Source: Glandiceps talaboti (taxonomy: Eukaryota; Hemichordata; Enteropneusta; Spengelidae). Taken from it: a stretch of DNA of 35,000 nucleotides. The notes under the pieces are model-generated. The model made no database searches and had not been told where the DNA came from. It saw nothing but the letters and a program-made list of their open reading frames with translations. The stretch spans positions 3,474,422 to 3,509,421 of the forward strand of contig NC_135563.1 of assembly GCF_964340395.1 (NCBI RefSeq), written 5' to 3'. Positions within the stretch are counted from its first letter, which is position 1. Each line of letters begins with the position of its first letter. Positions 11,823 to 25,124 of the stretch are shown one piece after another. The position numbers and the translations under genes are program-made.

Positions 11823-12395
11823 AATATGCAAGTTATGGATTTGATAAAGGACCCAGAAGATCAAGTTTGAGGTCAAAGGTCACTTTCTTACAAGAAAGCT
11901 TGCATGTAATTATATGGGGTTAGACACTTGAATAGTTATTCTATGTATTAAAGTTTTTAAGTTATTATGAATTGTAATTTATTGATTTGGTACTCAAAAT
12001 ATGGCCACATGCAGTAAGAAATGATATGAGCACTAAAATGATATTTGTGTATAATTGTCTTCTCCTATATTACCTGTGGACATGATTTACAGAAACTGGC
12101 AACAATTAAACACGATAAAGTGTCTATAATAAGCAAGAAATGGCTAGATTTTGATAATTGACCCTGAAGGTCAAGGTCAAGGTCAGAACTTAATGTTTTA
12201 AAAGAAAGCTTGTACCTAATAATAGTGGGGTAGACACTTGGATGGAAGCTTTATGAATGATTGTTTTTTAGTTATGCCGTGAACAATTACTTTTAATTAC
12301 ACATATGGCCGCCATTTTGAGATATTTGCATAAGTTGACATGTTACCTTTGTGACAGGTTTGAAAGAAATTGGACATTATATCTTTGAGAAAAGA
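11823..12395 (+). repeat. Two divergent direct repeats, ~305-bp period
   Basis: Unit 1 starts AATATGCAAGTTATGGATTT (11823) and unit 2 AATAAGCAAGAAATGGCTAG (12128). Shared anchors are GATAA..GACCC, AGGTCAA, AAAGCTTG, GGGGTTAGACACTTG versus GGGGTAGACACTTG, and ATATGGCC (about 12000 and 12304). The second unit fades out near 12390. It follows a CAGT array, so it may be another microsatellite-plus-tandem-core mobile element; this is inference. Confidence 0.7.
11870..11882 (+). promoter_or_regulatory. DR1-type nuclear-receptor motif inside repeat unit 1
   Basis: AGGTCAAAGGTCA is an exact direct repeat of AGGTCA with one-base spacing (the DR1 consensus bound by RXR/HNF4-type receptors). The equivalent place in unit 2 (12167-12185) has three AGGTCA half-sites back to back. 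Motif presence is direct; function is unknown. Confidence 0.3.
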
Positions 12396-12559
12396 CGTAT
12401 TATGGACGGAAGGAAGGAGCCATTTGAAATAGTCCCCCTTCGGGAGACTAAAAACTACGTAGTGATCCAGACTATCAATGAGTTATCTGGCCAATTAGCC
12501 AGCAAGCTTGCTGGTCAATTCGTGACAAAGTAGTCATCACTCATAAAGTTTCTTAGTTC

Positions 12560-12860
12560 ATTCAGCCGATGATCAGCCAAACAATCAGCCGGCAAGCCAA
12601 CCAGACAATGAGCCAGAAAGTCAGTCAGAAAGCACACAAAAAAGGTCTTAAGCATATAAATCATTCGGTCATTCTGGACTGGCCATTCAGTCAGTCAGTC
12701 AGTCAGTCAGTCACAGTCGGTCGGTCAGTCAGTCAGTCAGTCAGTCAGTCAGTCAGTCAGGCAACCTGCGAGCCAGCCAGCCAGCCAGTCAGTCAGTCAG
12801 TCAGTCAGTCAGTCAGTTAGTTAGTTAGTTAGTCAGTCAGTCAGTCATTCAGTTTGTTAG
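12560..12860. repeat. (CAGT)n with CAGC/GGTC/TAGT blocks
   Basis: Degenerate CAGC/CAGT units from about 12560, then blocks of CAGT (12690-12712), GGTC, CAGT (to about 12760), CAGC, CAGT and TTAG, ending near 12860. Plus-strand Ser-Gln-Val frames across it are repeat translations. Confidence 0.92.
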
Positions 12861-13956
12861 TTTGTCAGCCATAATCAGTCCAAATTTAGATAATTTTCAA
12901 AACAGTCGGTTTTACGTTTATTTAGACAGACTTAAACTATAAACAAAACTTTCGCCTAATTCTATGTTTACAATATGCCCAACTTGATATAATCCTATTT
13001 TTCCAATCTTTGTCTTTTGGAGGTCATGCTTGATGTTGCATATAATAATATATAGTTCTGTCAAGGAGAGTACATCTGATAACAGTTTCCGATTTAAGCC
13101 TTGTGGGTTGTCACAGGGGATCCTTTTCCATTAACACATATTTGTATCGGCAGTGAGATAAAACATATTATTAGGCATTGCCAATGTACTGACGATCGAG
13201 ATTGTAATGATAACAAGCACTGAATTAGTGGCAGATATATCATAACAAACTCGTTACATCATTACAACATGCCGACAAGCAATTTCGCAATATTTCTCTC
13301 GATCACCAGATGTTAAAGTCGTTCATTTACCTAATGAAGAAATTTAGCCTAAAACCATTGTCAAGCTCAAAGTACAAAGTGAATTTTTACTTTTTTAGGA
13401 CGGAGACTAACAATTCAACCTACAGTCCAACCTACACAAAACAGGAAGGATCGAATACCAATTTCATCAATTTTCAGACAGATATACCTGTAGGAATTTA
13501 TTTTGTTTCAAACACTATCTCTTCCAGTACATTGACAGTTTGCAGTGACTACTTCTTATTTGCTCAGAGACTTTGCATTAACTTACACTTTGCATTAACT
13601 TACCACTTTGCGAAGTCCATAAGTTTATTATCTGTTTACATATTTCTATGTCACTATGGTATATTTCTATGTCACTATGGTATATTTCTATGTCACTATG
13701 GTATATTTCTATGTTTCCTGAATATGTTTCTATTATATTGTCCCTTTCTGTTTTGTTGTCTATTTCTAGAAGTCTACTAGTTTGTAGTCTGTTTCATTCT
13801 CTTTTCTGTAAATATAATATTTCAAAATCATGTCGTTTTTCCTATGATCCTGTTCAGATGATAGCTGGTGTTATCATTTTATTCTGTTGGTTTCTCTTTA
13901 TTTCTGTGTATTTACTATGATTAATCTGTGTATTTGTTATGTAATATGTGTGTGGC
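12861..13956. other. AT-rich sequence with small local duplications, no gene assigned
   Basis: A 156-codon plus-strand frame (13310-13780) is Phe/Leu/Tyr-rich and runs through a 21-bp tandem repeat. It has no recognisable domain or clear signal peptide and is treated as non-coding. A 17-bp duplication (CTTTGCATTAACTTACM) lies near 13572-13605. Confidence 0.5.
13637..13713. repeat. 21-bp tandem repeat, ~3.5 copies
   Basis: The unit TATTTCTATGTCACTATGG plus TA is repeated three full times with a partial fourth. The period is a multiple of three, so the overlying open frame stays open without needing coding selection. Confidence 0.9.
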
Positions 13957-14115
13957 ACATGTGTCTGTGTGAATGTGTGTGTGTGTGTGTCTGTCTGTGT
14001 GTGTGCGTGTGTGTCTGTGTGTGTCTGTGTCTGTGTCTGTGCGTATGTGTGTCTGTCTGTCTGTCTGTCTGTCTGTGTCTGTGTGTCTGTGCGTGTGTGT
14101 CTGTGTGTGTATCTG
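13957..14115. repeat. Mixed (TG)n/(TCTG)n microsatellite
   Basis: TG dinucleotides interspersed with TCTG and GCG units. It ends about 30 bases before the large minisatellite. Confidence 0.92.
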
Positions 14116-14147
14116 CTAGATTATTATTAGATATTAAAATGCTTTGA

Positions 14148-16684
14148 GCACTTAAGTCTCTGTCTATAGTTCTGTTCTGTTTCGATTCTCTTGTTCTATT
14201 TCTATAAAGTGGTGATTTGTGTCTATAGTTCTGTTCTGTTTCGATTGTCTACAATCTATTTCTATGAAGTGGTGATTTGTGTCTATAGTAATGTCTATAA
14301 TCTATTTCTATAAAGTGGTGATATGTGTCTATAGTAATGTCTATAATCTATTTCTATGAAGTGGTGATTTGTGTCTATAGTAATGTCTATAATCTATTTC
14401 TATAAAGTGGTGATATGTGTCTATAGTAATGTCTATAATCTATTTCTATGAAGTGGTGATTTGTGTCTATAGTAATATCTATAATCTATTTCTATAAAGT
14501 GGTGATTTGTGTCTATAGTAATGTCTATAATTCGTATTCTATAAGTGATTTGTGTCTACAGTAATGTCTATAATCTATTTCTATAAAGTGATAATTTGTG
14601 TCTATAGTAATGTCTATCATTTGTATTCTATAAAGTGGTGATTTGTGTCTATTGTAATGTCTATAATTTGTATTCTATAAAGTGGTGATTTGTGTCTATA
14701 GTAATGTCTATAATCTATTTCTATGAAGTGGTGATTTGTGTCTATAGTAATGTCTGTAATCTATTTCTATGAAGTGGTGATTTGTGTCTACAGTTATGTC
14801 TATAATCTATTTCTATGAAGTGGTGATTTGTGTCTATAGTAATATCTATAATCTATTTCTATGAAGTGGTGATTTGTGTCTATAGTAATGTCTATAATCT
14901 ATTTCTATAAAGTGGCGATTTATGTCTATAGTAATGTCTATAATCTATTTCTATGAAGTGGTGATTTGTGTCTATAGTAATGTCTATAATCTATTTCTAT
15001 GAAGTGGTGATTTGTGTCTATAGTAATGTCTATCATTTGTATTCTATAAAGTGGTGATTTGTGTCTATAGTAATATCTATAATCTATTTCTATAAAGTGG
15101 TGATTTGTGTCTATAGTAATGTCTATCATTTGTATTCTATAAAGTGGTGATTTGTGTCTATAGTAATGTCTATAATCTATTTCTATAAAGTGGTGATTTG
15201 TGTCTATAGTAATGTCTATCATTTGTATTCTATAAAGTGGTGATTTGTGTCTATAGTAATGTCTATAATTTGTATTCTATAAAGTGGTGATTTGTGTCTA
15301 TTGTAATATCTATAATTTTTATTCTATAAAGTGGTGATTTGTGTCTATAGTAATGTCTATAATCTATTTCTATGAAGTGGTGATTTGTGTCTATAGTAAT
15401 GTCTATAATCTATTTCTATAAAGTGATAATTTGTGTCTATTGTAATGTCTATAATTTGTATTCTATAAAGTGGTGATTTGTGTCTATAGTAATGTCTATA
15501 ATTTGTATTCTATAAAGTGGTGATTTGTGTCTATTGTAATATCTATAATTTTTATTCTATAAAGTGGTGATTTGTGTCTATAGTAATGTCTATAATCTAT
15601 TTCTATAAAGTGGTGATTTGTGTCTATAGTAATATCTATAATCTATTTCTATAAAGTGGTGATTTGTGTCTATAGTAATGTCTATAATCTATTTCTATGA
15701 AGTGGTGATTTATGTCTATAGTAATGTCTATAATCTATTTCTATAAAGTGGTGATTTGTGTCTATAGTAATATCTATAATCTATTTCTATAAAGTGGTGA
15801 TTTGTGTCTATAGTAATGTCTATAATCTATTTCTATGAAGTGGTGATTTATGTCTATAGTAATGTCTATAATCTATTTCTATAAAGTGGTGATTTGTGTC
15901 TATAGTAATATCTATAATCTATTTCTATGAAGTGGTGATTTGTGTCTATAGTAATGTCTATAATCTATTTCTATAAAGTGGTGATTTGTGTCTATAGTAA
16001 TGTCTATAATCTATTTCTATAAAGTGGTGATTTATGTCTATAGTAATGTCTATAATCTATTTCTATAAAGTGGTGATTTGTGTCTATAGTAATGTCTATA
16101 ATCTATTTCTATAAAGTGGTGATTTGTGTCTATAGTAATGTCTATAATTTTTATTCTATAAAGTGGTGATTTGTGTCTATAGTAATATCTATAATCTATT
16201 TCTATGAAGTGGTGATTTGTGTCTATAGTAATGTCTATAATCTATTTCTATAAAGTGGTGATTTGTGTCTATAGTAATGTCTATAATCTATTTCTATGAA
16301 GTGGTGATTTGTGTCTATAGTAATATCTATAATTCGTATTCTATAAGTGATTTGTGTCTATTGTAATATCTATAATTTTTATTCTATAAAGTGGTGATAT
16401 GTGTCTACAGTTATGTCTATAATCTATTTCTATGAAGTGGTGATTTGTGTCTATAGTAATGTCTATAATCTATTTCTATAAAGTGGTGATTTGTGTCTAT
16501 AGTAATGTCTATAATCTATTTCTATGAAGTGGTGATTTGTGTCTATAGTAATGTCTATCATTTGTATTCTATAAAGTGGTGATTTGTGTCTATAGTAATA
16601 TCTATAATCTATTTCTATAAAGTGGTGATTTGTGTCTATAGTAATGTCTATAATTTGTATTCTATAAAGTGGTGATTTGTGTCT
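14148..16684 (+). repeat. Large minisatellite array, 46-bp period, ~54 units
   Basis: Units run from one GTGATTTGTGTCTATAG to the next at 46-base spacing (for example 14961 to 15007). The first complete unit is 60 bp (14212 to 14271) and carries an extra TTCTGTTCTGTTTCGATT-like segment, as does the incomplete unit before it. Later units lost about 14 bases there. Two main end types alternate: ATCTATTTCTAT(A/G)AAGTGG and ATTTGTATTCTATAAAGTGG. A few units are shortened (TTCGTATTCTATAAGTG, near 14530 and 16333). A 94-codon reverse-strand frame inside the array is a by-product of the repetition. Confidence 0.96.
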
Positions 16685-17008
16685 TATAGCTCAATCTGCT
16701 TAGTAGTTTTGGAATTAAACATTTTTGACCAAAAGACACATTTTTATACCTAATTTGCATATCACTGATGGGATCATCATGTCATGAGCAATTCTTAATC
16801 TAGACACCTCTAAGAATGCTCCCACCAAATTTCAGATTGATCTGCTCAGTAGTTTTGGAGTTTTATTTTACCAAAAATTAAAAATTTGTTTTGGTCTGTT
16901 ATTTATTATTTTTTGTGTTATATGTATATATTACTGTATATGTTTTCAGACAGACGCTTTGCCATGCCTATAGCAAGTTACTGGACCTTATCAGTCCAGT
17001 TGTGCTAA
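16685..17008 (+). mobile_element. HINE/Helentron-like 3' tail after the minisatellite
   Basis: Two related segments share ATCTGCTYAGTAGTTTTGGA (16694 and 16840, 146 bases apart). These are followed by a short CAGACAGACG remnant, the conserved-looking CTTTGCCATGCCTATAGCAA, and a hairpin with CTAA close behind. Non-autonomous Helentrons typically carry a minisatellite core, GTCY-type microsatellite and a short 3' hairpin, so the 46-bp array plus this tail may be one element starting near 14.1 kb. The 5' end was not found. No Rep/helicase is present. Confidence 0.5.
16980..17008 (+). terminator. Putative rolling-circle transposon 3' hairpin with CTAA
   Basis: ACTGGAC (16980-16986) pairs perfectly with GTCCAGT (16994-17000) over a 7-base loop. 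TGTG and CTAA (17005-17008) follow. Canonical Helitrons end in a hairpin followed by CTRR. Homology to the adjacent MITE begins at this point, consistent with a true element end. Confidence 0.5.
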
Positions 17009-17136
17009 AACATAACTACCAGAACTAGACACTCACACATGAAAAAAAATTATAATAAAATAAAGTAAAAAATCTACCTACCCACCTATTCTAAATTTGA
17101 GCGTAATCGGAACCACACAAATCTTTTTATTAGGCC
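17007..17136. mobile_element. MITE, GGYCTAA family, copy 3 (5'-truncated)
   Basis: It matches only the right ~130 bp of copies 1 and 2: AACATAACTACC, GAACTAGACACTCACACATG, TCTACCTACCCACCTATTCT, GCGTAATCGGAACCACA, ending TTAGGCC at 17136. The left two thirds are missing at the junction with the HINE-like tail. The right flank is TAT rather than TAA. Its right end interrupts the reverse-strand reverse transcriptase fragment. Confidence 0.75.
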
Positions 17137-17362
17137 TATAGAGAATAGAAATAAAATGAGACGCAGAACTGAGCCTTGAGGTACACCATGATAAATTGTG
17201 GTTTTTCTGACGAATGAAAATTTGAATGGACAAACTGAGAGCGGTCTGTAAGATAACTTTTTACTCGTTGACATGGACACTAAACCCATAATACCCATAA
17301 TATTCAAGTTTGGATAACAAAATAGAATGACTGACTTTATCAAATGCTTTGGTCAGGTTGGT
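17137..17362 (-). pseudogene. Non-LTR retrotransposon reverse transcriptase fragment
   Basis: The reverse strand encodes a broken piece of a LINE reverse transcriptase. One frame gives TNLTKAFDKVSHSILLSKLE (motif A region), a second gives VKSYLTDRSQFV, and a third gives VRKTTIYHGVPQGSVL then LILFLF (the GVPQGS motif B region). At least two frameshifts and an in-frame stop separate them. The position normally Asp at the start of motif A reads Asn. Motif order and spacing fit CR1/Jockey-group elements; the exact clade is inference. The fragment stops where MITE copy 3 begins, just before where the family's F-Y-I-N-D stretch would continue. Non-functional. Confidence 0.8.
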
Positions 17363-17382
17363 ACTATGTATTTTTTTTTAAA

Positions 17383-17456
17383 TAACCAACCAACTGACCG
17401 ACCGACCGACCGACCAATCAACCAACCAGCCAACCAACCAACCAACCAACCAATCG
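17383..17456. repeat. (CCAA/CCGA)n microsatellite
   Basis: ACCA, GACC and CCAA units, a short block array upstream of the LINE fragment in its own orientation. These are the reverse-complement motifs of the TTGG/TCGG blocks at 17.86-17.98 kb. Confidence 0.9.
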
Positions 17457-17555
17457 AAACATTTGTATAGCGCCAAAATCCAATCCGTGGTAATGTTCAA
17501 TGATGTTGAACAAGAACAATAGTAAATCGATATGAAGGCCCACCAATCCATATAT

Positions 17556-18535
<980 letters not shown>

Positions 18536-18540
18536 ACTTA

Positions 18541-21926
<3,386 letters not shown>

Positions 21927-21931
21927 TAAAC

Positions 21932-22086
21932 CTAGTCTACTTGTAGACTTGAGAACGGCTATCGCTAAGCTATTCCGTTGTCCTAACTGAATTTTTCAAT
22001 TTGCGATCCGTTCCAAATTCAAAAAAAAATAAAAATAGAATAGTGTAGCGATAGCCGTACGGTTCTTAAGTCTACAGGTAGACTAG
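21932..22086. mobile_element. MITE-like foldback element (155 bp)
   Basis: The terminal inverted repeats are CTAGTCTACTTGTAGACTT... GGCTATCGCTA (21932-21967) and its complement at 22046-22086. They differ by two substitutions and a 5-base insertion. Each arm itself contains a small palindrome GTCTAC-NN-GTAGAC. Internal TGAATTT/AAATTCA also pair. Flanks are TAAAC on the left (21927-21931) and, one base out, TAAAC on the right (22088-22092), a possible target-site duplication. Non-coding. Confidence 0.75.
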
Positions 22087-22194
22087 ATAAACACCATTCT
22101 ACATGTATTACATTAAGCACGGCGGTTATATTTTGGAACGAGTCAATGTATGCAGAGATAACAATTACCAGAATAAAGAACTTCCAAGGCAAAA

Positions 22195-22536
22195 CTATTC
22201 AATACCATTTACACGACGAATTAAATGAGATGTCCTGTCATCATATAGTGGTTTGAACCTGTACCTAACTGGCTCGCTTTTCATGAACAAATCACATCTT
22301 TTACTTCGAATTCTTTTGAAGGACTTTGTTCTACAAATTAACCGGTGATAATATTTATTTGTCAAATCAAGCAAAGGCTGCTCACAAAGAAGAGTCGATG
22401 AAGTTATTGGTGCATTTTTGGAATAACGATCGAAGTATTGCACAGTTATTGGAGTGCCGTTTTGCGAATTTCTCGAATCAGTAAGTTCACCGAGGCAGTG
22501 ATTATACAGCATCCACAATGCTAACGCTAGCTTCAT
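22195..22536 (-). CDS. Possible small secreted protein, function unknown
   Basis: An ATG-initiated frame of 113 codons, uninterrupted and free of simple repeats. Residues 1-16 (MKLALALWMLYNHCLG) resemble a signal peptide: a Lys, a hydrophobic run and a small-residue cleavage site. The remainder is polar and basic, with three further Cys (in LLCEQ, LICRT and KRCDL) and several dibasic pairs (KR, RR). Such features suit a small secreted or peptide-precursor protein, but no family is recognised. No poly(A) signal in the right orientation lies close downstream. It could equally be a first exon or a chance frame. Confidence 0.28.
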   Translation of the reverse strand: MKLALALWMLYNHCLGELTDSRNSQNGTPITVQYFDRYSKNAPITSSTLLCEQPLLDLTNKYYHRLICRTKSFKRIRSKRCDLFMKSEPVRYRFKPLYDDRTSHLIRRVNGIE

Positions 22537-22673
22537 CTCTGAACCAGGGTGTGATTGGTGTCACGACTTTGATGTTTAAAATCTCCCGGGTCATATGAAA
22601 AATAACGACCGTTGTCCAACTTGAAGGCCGAACACGCCAGAACTAATTAATTGTGTGTGTAGATACAGACAGA

Positions 22674-22681
22674 TATAAAAG
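22674..22681 (+). promoter_or_regulatory. Consensus TATA motif on the forward strand
   Basis: TATAAAAG in a locally GC-richer context (GAGGGCGAGG follows). A start site would be expected about 30 bases downstream, near 22705, but no forward-strand gene is recognised after it. Confidence 0.2.
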
Positions 22682-24292
22682 AGGGCGAGGAAATCTTTGA
22701 GTATCGAACATGAGTTCGTAAATAAATGATGTCAATATTCTGAACAATCTATCTACAAAATGACAACCGTGTTCGCGTGTATCTGCCCTTCGCACACCGA
22801 CAAACTAATCACCTTTGACCTGGTTTGAGGATAACATCAATGCAAAACAGAAATTTGTCTAAATACGAGATGTAATAAATTCTATTTGTAAAATCAATTT
22901 CATAGCGTTTTGTATTTATTTGCACCTTTCTCCGAATTACTAATACGAAGTTAAACAAACATCTAAATATCCCAACACATCATAGTATAACATAAGGACA
23001 CCGGTAGTGTACACATTATTCGATTGGTCGCATGTTTTCCCCGTTGATAATGACTCGTGCATGCGACACAGCAGATATCAACAATCTACATGTGTATTCC
23101 AGTCTTTTATTTAAAAACAACAATAACAAAACAGTGTCATTTTAGTATGGTTCTTGTCGCTTTAGAAGGAGAAGTAACATAAACACACGCCGTTAAGGGT
23201 GAAAGGAAACCCCATATATTCTATTTGTGTTTTATTAATTCATATCAATTATGGCGTTCTAATATTTACAGTGACGTCGTAAGAATCCAAACAATGGTAT
23301 ACATGATATACATATATAGTTATATATGGCAGTGTCATGCTTCAGTCAGTGATATTTTTTAAAATAAAATCTGTACTCGGAAATTCTGGCCAGAAATACA
23401 AATTGCACCTTGAAAGGCGTTATGATATGTAAGGTCTGAGTTAGTCTAGTTCCTCCTATACAGCAACTTACATTTATACCTCCACTCACAGTTTAGTTAG
23501 AAACCACGTTGGCATCCAGACTAGGTCTGCGTATAATGTCATAGGCAAATACAGATATATGCTATACTAGATAGATCTTATCAGAGAGACCATCAGTACT
23601 TCCAGTTGAACTGTATATGAAGGAAGCATTGTGACTGGCGTACTCATATCTAACACTAACGAAAAATTACCGTTAGAACATCATGAAAGTGCAAAGAACT
23701 TTTCAAAACACAAACTAATAAATGAATTTACAAACAAAGGTCGTGTTAGCTAACATGAGTGAATTCCAAATTGTGAATCACTTCGCAATTTGCCCAGCAA
23801 ATAACAAGCACATGCGGTTGTCCGTCACAGAAACTGCGATTTTCGCTTTCTTTGTTATAAAATACATCACACTATGTGGCTACAATGGGATGAACATGTC
23901 ACAGTGTTATACCTCAATATTTAATATTCAATCTTCATCAGGAAATTCTTTGTAGAATTTAAAAAAAAATCAAATTGCACCCTATTCCGTCTATGTTATT
24001 GATTTAGATAAATTTCTCCGATTTGCTAGGTATGACTATTGTTTACATATTATTATTGTAATATTTGGACGTTGCGGAAATATTTGATTATTACACTCCA
24101 CATTTTGCATTGAAGACTATCGCGATATGTTGTGATGTTTGACGATATTTAGTACTGACACCGGATTTCAGTATTTCCTTTAAACTCGGACTCGGGTAAA
24201 GCAAACATGGCGATGGACCGTTGTATCATGGCTGGTTGTATCCATGTAGCCATATAACATTACTCAAAAATCGAAATGTTACTGGTCGACAA

Positions 24293-24635
24293 TTACTTCG
24301 TCCATACACACGAACACCTTTCCCCCGCATTCATATAATGGTGAATGGAATTTGTAGAGTCCAAGCTTCCCTCTGATACCTCGAATAAAACATCAAACGT
24401 ATTTCTGTCATTATCTTCTGACTGCGAGCAATGAAGAAAAAGATCACGATTGAAGCGGCAGGTTGCCACTTCGATGCAACAATTCCATAATACGTTTTAC
24501 CTGAAGCAGAAAGCGTAATTTTATACTTAGATAATTAAATTCAGACCGTCCCTGTTTATAAAACCTCTCCATTACGCATCTGAGCTCGATGACATCCTTG
24601 TTATACTCTCCGGAGGAGAGGGCGAGATTACAAAC
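24293..24635 (-). CDS. Tentative last two exons of an unidentified reverse-strand gene
   Basis: Exon-like segment 1 (24635 down to 24501) is 45 codons, phase 0, bounded by CCAG before it and CAG/GTAAAA after it. Segment 2 (24421 down to 24293) begins after a pyrimidine-rich CTTTTTCTTCATTGCTCGCAG, is 42 codons in the matching phase, and ends at TAA. The implied intron is 79 bases. The first segment contains an SGEYNKDVIE stretch faintly reminiscent of a TPR helix. Its own acceptor lacks a pyrimidine tract. Splice consensus and open frames of this size can arise by chance, so this is only a lead. Confidence 0.15.
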
Positions 24636-24664
24636 CTGGATGATATGGGTCTTTTTCTCTTTTC

Positions 24665-24774
<110 letters not shown>

Positions 24775-25023
24775 ATATCAACCAAATGCAAAATCTATAT
24801 TTATTGCTATCGTCCATTTATGTGTATTTACTTTATACAATTACTAATACATAAATACGTTTCTGCCGACCATTCCACACTATAAGACATTGGACATGGC
24901 TTTGTTTTGAAGTGAACGATAATGATGTTGACAAAGGCTTGCCATTAGAAATATTGTTATTCCCTGGTGGACGAAATAAAAGTCATTCATCTATCAGTTT
25001 GTAACATTTTATTGTGTCAAGGG

Positions 25024-25057
25024 GTGTGTCTGTCTGTCTGTGTGTGTGTGTGTATGT

Positions 25058-25121
<64 letters not shown>
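25024..25121. repeat. (TCTG)n then (TG)n microsatellite
   Basis: Four TCTG units are followed by TG dinucleotides with two TATG interruptions, ending at 25121. Confidence 0.96.

Positions 25122-25124
<3 letters not shown>

Larger units (their letters stand above)
22087..24664. other. Unique sequence holding low-confidence coding candidates
   Basis: Contains the possible secreted-protein frame (22195-22536, reverse), a TATA motif (22674-22681, forward), a 77-codon forward frame with no domain (23722-23955), and the tentative exon pair at 24293-24635 (reverse). A strong-context start AAACATGG at about 24206 opens only a 16-codon frame. Nothing else is supportable. Confidence 0.45.

Noticed and set aside
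13310-13780. 156-codon forward frame
   Set aside because: Phe/Tyr/Leu-heavy composition typical of AT-rich DNA, crosses a 21-bp tandem repeat, no domain or conserved motif seen.
14938-15222. 94-codon reverse frame with an internal peptide repeat
   Set aside because: It lies wholly in the 46-bp minisatellite; three units make 138 bases, so a frame can repeat without being coding.
22536-22700. TATA box for the reverse-strand secreted ORF
   Set aside because: The motif reads TATAAAAG only on the forward strand, so it would drive transcription away from that ORF.
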